Notes under the pieces: model-generated | Databases searched by the model: none | Told to the model about the DNA's origin: nothing | Seen by the model: the letters and a program-made list of their open reading frames with translations, nothing else | Position numbers and translations under genes: made by a program | Assembly: GCF_900114975.1 (NCBI RefSeq) | Contig: NZ_FOUU01000005.1 | Span: 1 to 64,000, forward strand | Origin: Thermodesulforhabdus norvegica | GTDB lineage: Bacteria > Desulfobacterota > Syntrophobacteria > Syntrophobacterales > Thermodesulforhabdaceae | Direction of reading: 5' to 3' | DNA: 64,000 nt | Part shown: in pieces, positions 52,004-61,046 of the stretch | Numbering within the stretch: the stretch's first letter is position 1 | Layout of the letters: each line of letters starts with the position of its first letter

Positions 52004-53659
52004 TCACGCCTTCTTGGCAATCCATGCCTCGTTAAGTACGAGATAGCCTGTTGGATGTGCGGATACATTATGAACTACTTTCCGAGCCGGTAACCAGGAG
52101 TTGCGCCAGTAGGATATACCAATCGGCCCTCGTTCCATCATTATGTCCTCTATCTTGCAGAATACTTTTCTTCGCTCCTCCACATTTAGGATGCCATTTG
52201 CCTGAGCAACCAGTTCGCAGAATTCCTTGTCAACCCATCTGGTTTCATTCCATGGTACGGGCTTGCCATCGTCGTCGGCGATATATGCGAGATTCAGCAC
52301 CATGGTGCCCAAAGGACGATGCGTCCAGGGAGTTATGCCCAGATCAACTTCGGTCCATTTTTCCCAGTATTGACTCGCAGGCATTGTCTGAATGTTTATG
52401 CGGAATCCTGCCGGAGCGGCGTCCTCCTTAAGTATTTCGGCATAGCGAACTACATCGGTCCAGTCGCTTCCGACCGCCAGATTTACTTCCAATCCTTCCG
52501 GATAACCTGCTTCTTCCAGCAGTTTTCTGGCCTGCTCTGGATCGTACTTGGGCACGGGTTTGGGACAATACTCGGGATGTTTGGGATAGACATGGAAGTC
52601 CTGACCAAGAAGACCCTGATTATAATAAGCCAACGCCAGAATTTTTTCACGGTTCTGGCATAATTTCAGTGCCTTTCTGACACGATTATCGTTCCATGGT
52701 TTTATGTCAACCCGCATCCTGAGCACTCTGGTTTGAGCCGTAGCAACAGCATGAACAGAAACATTGGGATCATCCTTAAAGGACAGGTAAAGATCAGTTC
52801 CACCCATGTCCGATGCTTCTATTATGTGGATCTCACCCGTTTTGAGTGCACCGATGTGTGGAGCCATTTCCGCACCCATGTCCAGAAACTCAATTCCATC
52901 CAGGTAGGGTAAAGGCCTTCCGTCTGCACCCTTCTGCCAATAATCCTTTCTGGCCTTCAGGACGCATCTTTCGCCCTCACGGTACTCGACAAGAACAAAA
53001 GGACCGGTGCCGTGAGGCTTCTTTATAAAATCGCCTTCGAAGGTTCTATGGTTGACTATCAGAGCAGGGTAGTGGAAAAGGTGTTCCGGGACTGCAATTT
53101 CCGGGCGTTTCAGGTGCAGTCTAACCTGATATTTGTTTACCTTCTCTATCCCCGTGGGATCCAGATAACCACCCATAAGCCCGAGCATGGATGAACCGAC
53201 ATCCTTGTTCAGCCACTGATTCATCGTGAAAATAACATCGTCGGCCGTGAACTCATCGCCGTTGTTGAACTTGATTCCTTCTCGGAGGTTAAGAGTCCAG
53301 GTCTTCAAATCCTCGCTAACCTCCCAATTTTTCAGTAAGTAAGGATGTGTTATGTTGTTTGAGTCCGTAAAGGTAAGATATTCTGCTATATGTCGGCATT
53401 GATTTGACGGAGCCAGCCAGGAAATCTGTGCGGGATGCGTTATTTTGTGAACCTGAGAGGATACTTTGATAACGCCTCCTCTACTAACAGGGGCAGCATA
53501 CGCTTTAGACGACGGACCTAAGCCCGCCATCCTTAGAGCCACGGGAAGGGAAACTCCCAGCAGTGTTGCATACCTTATGAAGTCACGTCGTGACAGTCTG
53601 CCTTTTTCCATTTCACTTTTAAGCTCAAAAACCTGTTCATGGATTTTTCCAGAACCCAT
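52004..53659 (-). CDS. Oligopeptide ABC transporter substrate-binding protein (family 5), Tat-exported
   Basis: 551 residues. A cytosolic lead of 22 residues precedes a Tat signal with SRRDFIRYATLLGVSLPVAL. The first ATG has GGAGGT eight bases upstream, so the long N-terminus is real. The SBP_bac_5 fold is seen in YLLKNWEVSEDLKTWTLNLR, GIKFNNGDEFTADDVIFTMN, and GTGPFVLVEYREGERCVLKA. Family 5 proteins bind peptides, nickel or sugars; the fused DppD-F partner argues for peptide-like ligands. First gene of the transporter operon. Confidence 0.94.
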   Translation of the reverse strand: MGSGKIHEQVFELKSEMEKGRLSRRDFIRYATLLGVSLPVALRMAGLGPSSKAYAAPVSRGGVIKVSSQVHKITHPAQISWLAPSNQCRHIAEYLTFTDSNNITHPYLLKNWEVSEDLKTWTLNLREGIKFNNGDEFTADDVIFTMNQWLNKDVGSSMLGLMGGYLDPTGIEKVNKYQVRLHLKRPEIAVPEHLFHYPALIVNHRTFEGDFIKKPHGTGPFVLVEYREGERCVLKARKDYWQKGADGRPLPYLDGIEFLDMGAEMAPHIGALKTGEIHIIEASDMGGTDLYLSFKDDPNVSVHAVATAQTRVLRMRVDIKPWNDNRVRKALKLCQNREKILALAYYNQGLLGQDFHVYPKHPEYCPKPVPKYDPEQARKLLEEAGYPEGLEVNLAVGSDWTDVVRYAEILKEDAAPAGFRINIQTMPASQYWEKWTEVDLGITPWTHRPLGTMVLNLAYIADDDGKPVPWNETRWVDKEFCELVAQANGILNVEERRKVFCKIEDIMMERGPIGISYWRNSWLPARKVVHNVSAHPTGYLVLNEAWIAKKA

Positions 53660-54041
53660 CGTAATACCTCCATAGATACGGTTATTTGCCCTTTTAAATG
53701 TTTCATTAATTGTGACACCAATCTACAATCGTAGCACTCTGGATTTCAAGGTTTATTTTGAAAAGCCTTCGGTTAGGGATGGCGGTTATGTGTCAATAAT
53801 TACGCTGTTGAAATATACGAACAACATCGGAATAACTGAAAGAATGTGAATTTAAGCCTAATGATTACCATTAGGTCGCCATTAGAGCTATATCCTTGAA
53901 TTATCTCTGATAATCTTCGATTAACTCCGATATGCGGCCGATTGACGGTTTTGATGCGGAAGCCCCGTTCGTTTTTTTTTCAAAGAAAGCAGAGTAGGGG
54001 TCCTGACTTGTTATGCAGGTAGGACCTCCGGGAATCCTTCT
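53660..54041. other. Intergenic region with a 19-bp dyad and AT-rich promoter DNA
   Basis: No gene is seen in these 382 bases. CCTAATG-ATTAC-CATTAGG (53857-53875) is a perfect 7-bp inverted repeat with a five-base centre, a possible operator for the peptide transporter downstream on the minus strand. Near 53998-54028 GGTCCT and AGGACC pair around 16 bases after the Ntn-like gene stop and may end that transcript. A run of nine T follows 53970 on the plus strand. Confidence 0.45.
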
Positions 54042-54686
54042 TTAGTCGGACAGCCTCAGAAGGGAAAAATCGTTGCACGATACAATTGCAAAGTGGAAAG
54101 GCGGTTTGACATCGTCCAGGGATTGAGAGAGTTCTCTGAAGTAGGCGTGCATTGTTTGAACAATGGCTCTGGAATTTGCGCGAGCGTTTACGAGGTGTAT
54201 CAATCGCAGTTCGAGACCCATCTGACGGGGTATCGTAAGAACCCTCGGTACCGGCATTATCTGGAGTCTCCCGTTGAGTTCTTCGGACATCACTAGATGT
54301 GCTTCCGGAAGTGGTTTGCTCAGGAGTTTCGTCTGGTTACGACCCATGAAAAGGAAATAAAAGCGTTCGAGGTCAGGGTGGGTTGAGGAGTTTTTCAGGG
54401 AAAACTGGAGGCGTGGAATGGCTTCCCGCAGGAAGAATATCGCCCTTCGGACGACATCTCCGTAGTTCCAGATTCCCCTTTTCTGCAGATGGTTGTTTAG
54501 CTGAACTGCCAGCGGAATTCCGTAACCCGAGCCTGCAACGGCGAGAATCACTTCAGGGCTCAACCTGATTATCTTGTCAAGGTTTACTATTTTTTCGACG
54601 GAGCCGTCCGTATTGTAGTAAACAGCGGCGCTATCAATTCCAAGGGCACAAAGCTCATCGGTGCAGACAACGGCCATCTGAGTCAT
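54042..54686 (-). CDS. Candidate proteasome/HslV-like Ntn-hydrolase
   Basis: 214 residues. The N-terminus MTQMAVVCTDELCALGIDSA followed by AAVYYNTDGSVEKIVNLDKI and LSPEVILAVAGSGYGIPLAV matches the layout of HslV and proteasome beta chains: a Thr directly after the initiator Met, an acidic residue near 17-18 (GID), a Lys near 33-38 before a beta hairpin, and the AVAGSG turn leading to a helix. Once Met is removed Thr would be the nucleophile. The similarity was read by eye and is inference; the rest of the protein has no known motif. It stands alone, with no hslU, mpa or prcA neighbour. Confidence 0.6.
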   Translation of the reverse strand: MTQMAVVCTDELCALGIDSAAVYYNTDGSVEKIVNLDKIIRLSPEVILAVAGSGYGIPLAVQLNNHLQKRGIWNYGDVVRRAIFFLREAIPRLQFSLKNSSTHPDLERFYFLFMGRNQTKLLSKPLPEAHLVMSEELNGRLQIMPVPRVLTIPRQMGLELRLIHLVNARANSRAIVQTMHAYFRELSQSLDDVKPPFHFAIVSCNDFSLLRLSD

Positions 54687-54782
54687 CCTTTAACTCCTCA
54701 TTCCTCGAATCATTTAAACCCTATACGCTTATTTATAGCCATGATCGTGCGTATGTACAGGTTAATTTTCGCTGAATGCTGT

Positions 54783-54809
54783 TTGACAAAATTTGCCACC
54801 TGGAGTAAT
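54783..54809 (+). promoter_or_regulatory. Candidate promoter of the fum-sdh operon
   Basis: TTGACA (54783-54788) is a perfect -35; AGTAAT (54804-54809), 15 bases later, is a fair -10 with short spacing. Transcription near 54816 agrees with translation from the ATG at 54864, not from the GTG at 54819. Confidence 0.4.
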
Positions 54810-54863
54810 TAGCGAGGCGTGTCGGGCGTTTTCTCTGTTAAAACCGTCGAGGAGATGATCGCC

Positions 54864-55703
54864 ATGAGGGAAATATCCGTTCAGCGTGTTACCGAAGCGG
54901 TCAGGGATCTTTGCATTCGGGCAAATGTCGAGCTTGGCGATGATGTGGTGAAAGCCCTTGAAGCAGCGGTTGATAGGGAAGAATCTCCGGCAGGTAGGGA
55001 CATTCTTGTTCGCCTTTTGGAAAATGCCCGGATAGCCCGTGAGGAGGGCATACCTATCTGTCAGGATACCGGTTATGCGGTGGTTTTTGTCGAGATCGGA
55101 CAGGATGTTAGGGTAACCGGTGGATCGCTCAGGGAGGCGATAACTGAGGGGGTAAGGAGAGGTTACAGGGAAGGGTACTTGAGGAAGTCCATATGCCACT
55201 GTTTCACCAGGGCCAATACGGGTGATAACACGCCTGCCGTTATTCACTTTGATGTAGTACCTGGAGATTCGCTTAGGATAGTGGTTGCGCCTAAGGGTGG
55301 TGGTAGCGAAAATATGAGCCGTGTTACAATGCTTACTCCGGCTTCCGGAGTGGCCGGAGTAAAGAAGTTTGTGGTCGAGAGGGTTAAAGAAGCCGGGTCC
55401 TACCCATGCCCTCCTACCATAGTCGGCGTGGGCATAGGGGGAACCTTCGAACAGGCGGCCATACTTGCCAAGAAAAGCCTTTTGAGGCCTGTTGGAGCGT
55501 CAAATGCGGATCCCGAGATTGCCTCCCTTGAAAAGGAACTGCTTGAAGCCATAAATGACCTTGGTATAGGCCCTCAGGGTCTTGGAGGTCGGGTAACCTC
55601 TCTGGCGGTGCATATTGAGATGATGCCCTGCCACATAGCAAGCCTTCCCGTTGCGGTTAACATTCAGTGCCATGCGGCACGACATAAGGAAGTGGAGCTT
55701 TAG
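54864..55703 (+). CDS. Class I fumarate hydratase, alpha subunit
   Basis: About 279 residues. Iron-sulfur hydratase that interconverts fumarate and malate with the beta subunit. Cluster-binding Cys segments IPICQDTGYAVVFVEIGQ and KSICHCFTRANTGDNTPAVI, and CPPTIVGVGIGGTFEQAAIL, are intact. The ATG at 54864 has GAGGAG nine bases before it and fits the usual length; an earlier in-frame GTG at 54819 is less likely. Fumarase and succinate dehydrogenase in one operon suit the succinate-to-malate limb of a syntrophic propionate oxidiser or of a reductive route. Confidence 0.93.
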   Translation: MREISVQRVTEAVRDLCIRANVELGDDVVKALEAAVDREESPAGRDILVRLLENARIAREEGIPICQDTGYAVVFVEIGQDVRVTGGSLREAITEGVRRGYREGYLRKSICHCFTRANTGDNTPAVIHFDVVPGDSLRIVVAPKGGGSENMSRVTMLTPASGVAGVKKFVVERVKEAGSYPCPPTIVGVGIGGTFEQAAILAKKSLLRPVGASNADPEIASLEKELLEAINDLGIGPQGLGGRVTSLAVHIEMMPCHIASLPVAVNIQCHAARHKEVEL

Positions 55704-55706
55704 GCG

Positions 55707-56270
55707 ATGAGTGAGTTGAAGAAGATCCGTACGCCTCTTACCGTCGACGATGTTATGAACCTTCATATTGGAGATAGAGTGCTTCTGAGCGGGGTAATAT
55801 ACTCTGCCAGGGATGCGGCTCACAAACGCCTGGTGGAGCTGTTAAAAAAGGGTGAGCCACTTCCCTTTGAGCTGGATGGGCAGGTTATCTACTATATGGG
55901 GCCGTCTCCTGCTCCTCCGGGAAGACCTATCGGAGCTGCCGGGCCTACGACCAGCTATCGAATGGACCCTTATGCGCCGATTTTGATCGAACATGGCCTT
56001 AAGGGGATGATAGGGAAGGGGGCCAGAAGCGAAGCAGTGAAAGATGCTATGGTCCGCCACAAAGCCGTGTATTTTGCCGCGATTGGTGGAGCAGGGGCGC
56101 TGATGTCCAGAAGCATTCTTTCGGCCGAAGTCATAGCCTACCCGGAACTCGGCCCTGAAGCTATTAGAAGGCTCGAAGTGATGGACATGCCTCTGGTTGT
56201 TGCCAACGATGCTTATGGGGGAGATCTATACGAAGAGGGCGTTAAGAGATATGCCAGGTCATCGCTTTAA
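55707..56270 (+). CDS. Class I fumarate hydratase, beta subunit
   Basis: 187 residues. The swivelling C-terminal part of class I fumarases: PLTVDDVMNLHIGDRVLLSG, VIYYMGPSPAPPGRPIGAAG, GPTTSYRMDPYAPILIEHGL and KAVYFAAIGGAGALMSRSIL are typical. It follows the alpha gene by three bases, so both are made from one message. Its substrate-binding residues are conserved, with no truncation. Confidence 0.94.
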   Translation: MSELKKIRTPLTVDDVMNLHIGDRVLLSGVIYSARDAAHKRLVELLKKGEPLPFELDGQVIYYMGPSPAPPGRPIGAAGPTTSYRMDPYAPILIEHGLKGMIGKGARSEAVKDAMVRHKAVYFAAIGGAGALMSRSILSAEVIAYPELGPEAIRRLEVMDMPLVVANDAYGGDLYEEGVKRYARSSL

Positions 56271-56297
56271 GAGCAAAGATGATGAGGAGGTTTCTGA

Positions 56298-56681
56298 ATG
56301 AAGAGGGTATTTCAACCAAAACGCCGTTACAAGATGCATCCGGGCTATCTTGCCTGGATCCTTCACAGGATTACCGGAGTTCTTCTGGGTGGTTACCTTT
56401 TTCTACATATCTGGGTAATACATCATTTGACGAAGGGTGAAGAAGCCTTTAATGAGGTTATGTCCGTAGTTCAGTCTCCTCTTTTCCATTTTCTTGAAAT
56501 AGGACTTCTGGGAACTGTGGTTTATCATGCCGTAAACGGGTTGCGCGTTATTTTCATAGATTATGGAAACCTGGCTCAAAGAGAAGTATTTCGCAAGGCG
56601 ACGTATGCAACCTTCGCCATTTCGATAATACTCATTGTCATCGGGGCCATTCCGATGATCCGTGTGGCCCTGGGGCACTAA
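56298..56681 (+). CDS. sdhC: Succinate dehydrogenase cytochrome b subunit (SdhC)
   Basis: 127 residues with three membrane helices. HPGYLAWILHRITGVLLGGY is the quinone-site start with conserved Ser/Arg-type residues, and FLHIWVIHHL and VVYHAVNGLRVIFIDYG hold the His residues that carry heme b. AGGAGG lies before the ATG. It begins the four-gene sdh set. Confidence 0.93.
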   Translation: MKRVFQPKRRYKMHPGYLAWILHRITGVLLGGYLFLHIWVIHHLTKGEEAFNEVMSVVQSPLFHFLEIGLLGTVVYHAVNGLRVIFIDYGNLAQREVFRKATYATFAISIILIVIGAIPMIRVALGH

Positions 56682-56697
56682 TCAGGGAGGACGAAGG

Positions 56698-57051
56698 ATG
56701 CTCGGGAAATACATGGGTTCTGGACGATCGGGAGTTTTTGATTGGTATTTTCAGCGTGTATCGGGAATAGCTCTGGTTGTCGGTCTCTTTGTTCACTTTG
56801 TGGTTCTTCATTTTTTGACCGAACCTCCGCTTACATACGAAAAGGTTATGGCAAGGCTGTCTTCTCCGGCCTGGAAGGCCTTTGATATAGTCTTTCTGCT
56901 CTTTGCCGTCTATCACGCAATGAACGGTTTTAAGATTATAATAGATGACTACGTGCACAAGTCTTCTGTGAGGTGGTTTCTAATAGGAGCCCTGTGGGTG
57001 CTTGCTTTGAGTTTCTTTGTTTTAGGCTTTCTTACGATTATTAGTCTCTAA
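56698..57051 (+). CDS. sdhD: Succinate dehydrogenase membrane anchor (SdhD)
   Basis: About 117 residues with three helices. GSGRSGVFDWYFQRVSGIAL, LFVHFVVLHFL, and AVYHAMNGFKIIIDDYV match SdhD, each with a His suited to heme b. The ATG at 56698 has GGGAGG 11 bases upstream; the in-frame ATG at 56662 lies inside sdhC. Two separate anchors with two His sites suggest a type with heme(s) b. Confidence 0.92.
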   Translation: MLGKYMGSGRSGVFDWYFQRVSGIALVVGLFVHFVVLHFLTEPPLTYEKVMARLSSPAWKAFDIVFLLFAVYHAMNGFKIIIDDYVHKSSVRWFLIGALWVLALSFFVLGFLTIISL

Positions 57052-57060
57052 GAGGAAGGG

Positions 57061-58854
57061 GTGGAAGAGACCATGGGTTATCGCAATGTTGATATGGTGG
57101 TTCACAAACACGATGTTGTTATAGTGGGTGCGGGGGGAGCAGGACTTAGGGCTGCTCTGGAAGCCTCAAAGCGTGTGAATACCGCCGTCATTTCACAGGT
57201 TTTCCCTACCAGGTCCCACACGGTTTCGGCTCAGGGCGGGGTGGCCGCCTCTCTTGGAAATGCCGAGCCCGATAACTGGCTGTGGCACATGTTCGATACC
57301 GTCAAGGGAAGTGACTATCTGGGCGATCAAGATGCCATTGAGTTTATGTGCAGGATGGCGCCGGAGGTCGTAATAGAGCTTGAGCACATGGGTATGCCTT
57401 TCAGCAGGCTGGACAATGGCAGGATATTTCAGCGCAAGTTCGGCGGTCAGACAAAGGAGTTCGGAAAGGACGCCATCCAGCGAACCTGTGCTGCGGCAGA
57501 CCGAACGGGTCATGCCATGTTGCACACCCTTTACGAGCAGTGCGTAAAAAACCAGGTTGTTTTTTACAATGAGTTCTTTGCCCTCGAGCTGATCACGAAC
57601 GAAGATCATGTGGTGGCTGTTCTCGCCTGGGATATTGTTAACGGTGGGTTCCACATATTTCATGCTAAGGCAACGATGTTTGCAACGGGTGGATATGTAA
57701 GGTGTTATCGCACAACTTCAAATGCCCACATTAATACGGGAGACGGCGTCTCACTGACCTTAAGGGCAGGTTTTCCTGCCGAAGACATGGAGTTTGTACA
57801 GTTCCATCCCACGGGAATCTACGGTGTGGGAAATCTTATAACCGAGGGAGTTAGGGGGGAGGGCGGTTATCTGATTAACAAAGACGGCGAACGCTTCATG
57901 AAGCGTTATGCTCCTACGGTTATGGACCTCGCATCTCGAGATGTCGTATCGCGTGCCATAATGGAAGAAATCCGTCAGGGGCGTGGATGTGGGCCCAAGG
58001 GGGATTACGTTCTCTTGAAGCTAGACCATCTCCCGGCGGACCTTATCCATGAGCGTCTTCCCGGTATCTGGGAACTTGCCTACGTTTTTGCAGGTATCGA
58101 CTGTACGAAAGAACCGATTCCCGTAACGCCCACGGCTCACTACTCCATGGGAGGAATTCCCACAAACCGCTTTGCCGAGGTTGTTATCGGTAATATGGAC
58201 GAACCGGAAAAACCGGTGAAAGGCTTTTATGCTGCCGGCGAATGTGCCTGTGTGTCCGTTCACGGTGCAAACAGACTGGGTTCTAATTCTCTGCTGGACA
58301 TTATCGTTTTCGGAAAGGTGGGCGGCGAAAAGATGGCAGAGTTTGCCGAGTCCATGCCTGAGCATGTGCCGTTACCGGAAGACGCCGGAAGGAGAGGGGT
58401 TGAGGAGGTTGTGGGTCTGTTGAACGGCAACGGCAAGGAGCGAATGGGTCCTATATGGGAAGAACTCAAACTTGTTATGGAGAGGAACTGTAGCGTCTTC
58501 CGGACGGAGGAATTTCTTGTTGAGGCAAAGCAGAAGTTAAAGGAACTCTGTGACAGATACCGAAATGTGGGAATTGACGATAAGGGAACGGTTTATAATC
58601 TCGATCTTATTGAGACGATAGAGCTCGGACATATGCTCGATTGCGCAAAAACCATAGTGGAAGGCGCTTTAGCCCGTACGGAGAGCCGTGGAGCACACTA
58701 CAGAGACGATTATCCCAATCGAGACGATCAGAACTGGTTAAAACATACCCTGACATACCTTGAAGAGGACGGGTCGGTAAGGCTGGATTACAAACCCGTC
58801 AGGTTGAAACCTCTTACCGTACCGACTTTTGAACCCAAAGAGCGCGTCTACTAA
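57061..58854 (+). CDS. sdhA: Succinate dehydrogenase / fumarate reductase flavoprotein subunit
   Basis: 597 residues. The FAD-binding [20 protein letters not shown], the His for covalent FAD in [17 protein letters not shown], substrate segments [20 protein letters not shown] and [11 protein letters not shown], and [17 protein letters not shown] are all present. The start is a GTG at 57061 (AGAGGAAGGG upstream) or the ATG at 57073. Sequence gives no direction of reaction; in this lineage the same complex may run as dehydrogenase or reductase. Confidence 0.96.
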   Translation: MEETMGYRNVDMVVHKHDVVIVGAGGAGLRAALEASKRVNTAVISQVFPTRSHTVSAQGGVAASLGNAEPDNWLWHMFDTVKGSDYLGDQDAIEFMCRMAPEVVIELEHMGMPFSRLDNGRIFQRKFGGQTKEFGKDAIQRTCAAADRTGHAMLHTLYEQCVKNQVVFYNEFFALELITNEDHVVAVLAWDIVNGGFHIFHAKATMFATGGYVRCYRTTSNAHINTGDGVSLTLRAGFPAEDMEFVQFHPTGIYGVGNLITEGVRGEGGYLINKDGERFMKRYAPTVMDLASRDVVSRAIMEEIRQGRGCGPKGDYVLLKLDHLPADLIHERLPGIWELAYVFAGIDCTKEPIPVTPTAHYSMGGIPTNRFAEVVIGNMDEPEKPVKGFYAAGECACVSVHGANRLGSNSLLDIIVFGKVGGEKMAEFAESMPEHVPLPEDAGRRGVEEVVGLLNGNGKERMGPIWEELKLVMERNCSVFRTEEFLVEAKQKLKELCDRYRNVGIDDKGTVYNLDLIETIELGHMLDCAKTIVEGALARTESRGAHYRDDYPNRDDQNWLKHTLTYLEEDGSVRLDYKPVRLKPLTVPTFEPKERVY

Positions 58855-58881
58855 CAGAGAGATCGGGAACGGGGGGATCCA

Positions 58882-59592
58882 ATGGCAAAGACGGTGACCT
58901 TTACGATATTCAGATTCGATCCTGAAAAGGACCGTAAGCCCTATTATAGGGACTATCAGGTGGAGATCCGCCGTCCGGGCATGATGGTTCTGGATGGTTT
59001 AAATCAGATCAGATGGGAACAGGATGGGACCCTTGCCTTCAGAAGATCCTGTCGGGAAGGCGTTTGCGGGTCAGACGGCATGAACATAAACGGTGTTAAC
59101 ATGCTGAGCTGTATAACACACATTGAAGATCTGGATCAGCCCATTGTAATTCAGCCTCTCCCATCCCTTCCCGTAATTAAAGATCTGGTGGTGGATTTCA
59201 CGGATTTCTTTAAAAAGTATTACATCGTTAAGCCTTATCTCATAGCCAAAACTCCTCCTCCCACTGACCGCGAGCGCCTCCAGAGCCCTGAAGATCGAAA
59301 GAAACTTGATGGTCTCTATGAATGCATCCTTTGCGCCTGTTGTAGCACCTCCTGTCCCAGCTTCTGGGCCGATCCGGAGTATCTCGGTCCTGCGGCTTTG
59401 CTAAAAGCCTGGAGGTTTATTGCAGATTCCAGAGATGAAGGGAAGGATGAGCGTCTCGAAATTATAAACGATCGCCATGGCGTATGGCGATGTCACACCA
59501 TACTGAATTGTATCGAGGCCTGTCCCAAACAGCTCAATCCAACGGCCGCAATTGCAGAACTTAAGAAAACGCTGGTGAACAAAAAGTTCTGA
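58882..59592 (+). CDS. sdhB: Succinate dehydrogenase iron-sulfur subunit
   Basis: 236 residues. [2Fe-2S] ligands lie in SCREGVCGSDGMNINGVNML and the following SC, [4Fe-4S] ligands in CILCACCSTSCPSFW, and [3Fe-4S] ligands in CHTILNCIEACPKQLNP. It moves electrons from FAD to the quinone at the SdhC/D anchors. GGGGG precedes the ATG. Last gene of the operon, closed by a hairpin. Confidence 0.96.
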   Translation: MAKTVTFTIFRFDPEKDRKPYYRDYQVEIRRPGMMVLDGLNQIRWEQDGTLAFRRSCREGVCGSDGMNINGVNMLSCITHIEDLDQPIVIQPLPSLPVIKDLVVDFTDFFKKYYIVKPYLIAKTPPPTDRERLQSPEDRKKLDGLYECILCACCSTSCPSFWADPEYLGPAALLKAWRFIADSRDEGKDERLEIINDRHGVWRCHTILNCIEACPKQLNPTAAIAELKKTLVNKKF

Positions 59593-59599
59593 TGATGCA

Positions 59600-59637
59600 A
59601 AATCAGGCCATGCTCGGCGAAGGGCATGGCCTGATTT
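59600..59637. terminator. Bidirectional terminator between sdhB and alanine dehydrogenase
   Basis: AAATCAGGCCATGC (59600-59613) and GCATGGCCTGATTT (59624-59637) form a perfect 14-bp stem with a ten-base loop. It sits between two convergent genes. The A-rich and T-rich ends of the stem allow use on either strand. Confidence 0.75.
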
Positions 59638-59650
59638 GTCCGGGCCCTTT

Positions 59651-60763
59651 CTAAAGAAGTCGATCAAGAGGTGTGTATTCGAGCCCGAAAGCTGCCGCCA
59701 CTTCCGGATGGGTTAGATGGCCTTTATATGCATTTACACCTTTAGCCAGTGCTCTGTCGCGACTTACGGCTTCTTCGAAACCCAGATCTGCCAGATGGAG
59801 TATGTAGGGTAAAGTGGCATTTGATAAGCCGTATGTGGATGTTCGTGGCACGGCGCCCGGCATGTTGGTTACTCCGTAGTGTATGACGCCGTCTACTAAG
59901 TAAGTAGGCTGACTGTGGGTTGTTGGTCGTATTGTTTCCACACATCCTCCCTGATCAACTGCAACATCGAGAATGACGGAGCCGGGTTTCATTTGAGCTA
60001 CCAGTTCTTTTTTGACAATTCGCGGGGCTCGGGCTCCGGGAATTAATACGGCACCTATCACGAGATCGGCAACCCTTACCGAGTCTTCTATGTTGCGGGG
60101 GTTTGATGCCAGGGTTGTGAGATTTCCGGAGAGTACATCGTCGAGATATCGCAACCTGTCGGGATTTTTTTCTATTATGGTTACATGAGCACCCATGCCC
60201 AGGGCGATTTTTGCGGCGTTGATCCCGACCGTTCCTCCGCCAATTATGACAACATCGGCCGGACGCACACCGGGAATTCCTCCCAGAAGCTTACCCCGCC
60301 CTCCATGACTTTTTTCCAGATAATGCGCTCCAACCTGCACGGCCATTCTTCCGGCAACCTCACTCATCGGAACCAGCAGAGGTAGTCTGCCGTCGGATAA
60401 CTCCACGGTCTCATAGGCTATGGCCGTCGTTCCTCTTCGTAAAAGTTCATGGGTCAAGCGCTCGTCCGCTGCAAGGTGTAAAAATGTGAAGAGAATTAAA
60501 CCCGGTCGAAGAAAGGGATATTCTTCCGGAAGTGGCTCCTTGACCTTTACGATCATTTCGGAACGGGTCCAAACATCGGCCGCACTGCTTAAAATCTCAG
60601 CGCCGGCCTCTTCATATTCCCGATCGGAAAAGCCACTCCCTTCCCCGGCCCCGGCCTGCACAATGACCCTATGCCCCCTCTGCACAAGCAGGCTTACGCC
60701 GCCGGGCGTTTGTGCTACACGGTATTCGTTATCTTTTACTTCCCTTGGAATCCCAATAACCAT
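59651..60763 (-). CDS. ald: Alanine dehydrogenase
   Basis: About 370 residues, the usual length. Interconverts L-alanine and pyruvate plus ammonia with NAD. VIGIPREVKDNEYRVAQTPG is the family start; the catalytic Lys is in VKVKEPLPEEYP and His in LFTFLHLAADER; VVIIGGGTVGINAAKIALGM binds NAD; DVAVDQGGCVETIRPTTHSQ is the conserved loop. The ATG at 60763 has GAGGG upstream; a start at 60808 would add residues foreign to the family. Monocistronic. It may provide pyruvate from alanine or release ammonia during peptide use. Confidence 0.96.
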   Translation of the reverse strand: MVIGIPREVKDNEYRVAQTPGGVSLLVQRGHRVIVQAGAGEGSGFSDREYEEAGAEILSSAADVWTRSEMIVKVKEPLPEEYPFLRPGLILFTFLHLAADERLTHELLRRGTTAIAYETVELSDGRLPLLVPMSEVAGRMAVQVGAHYLEKSHGGRGKLLGGIPGVRPADVVIIGGGTVGINAAKIALGMGAHVTIIEKNPDRLRYLDDVLSGNLTTLASNPRNIEDSVRVADLVIGAVLIPGARAPRIVKKELVAQMKPGSVILDVAVDQGGCVETIRPTTHSQPTYLVDGVIHYGVTNMPGAVPRTSTYGLSNATLPYILHLADLGFEEAVSRDRALAKGVNAYKGHLTHPEVAAAFGLEYTPLDRLL

Positions 60764-60954
60764 GATCGCCCTCGCAAAACTTGCCATATTATTTCGCAGA
60801 CAACCCACATACTGTTAAATCCTGAGTTCTAGATAAATTATGACCGTCTTAAAGTAAAGTGAAATTAAATCATTTTTGATGTGACTGTCCTGCGGGTGGA
60901 GTTGAGGACTCTGGATGGTGTTCGGATTTTCTGATAATGTTTTGCACTTCGACA

Positions 60955-60983
60955 TTGACGGCAGTTTTTACTAATGGGATGAT
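60955..60983 (+). promoter_or_regulatory. Candidate promoter of the glycosyltransferase run
   Basis: TTGACG (60955-60960) and GATGAT (60978-60983) are 17 bases apart, four of six matches in the -10. Transcription would start near 60990, about 57 bases before the first gene. Confidence 0.35.
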
Positions 60984-61046
60984 TAAGACAGAAAATTTAT
61001 GGTGATCTATCTTCGTGATGGAAAAAAGATGATGGAGAAGTAATGT

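Noticed and set aside
53960-53990. Terminator before the run of nine T on the plus strand
   Set aside because: No stable stem precedes the T-run and no plus-strand gene ends there.
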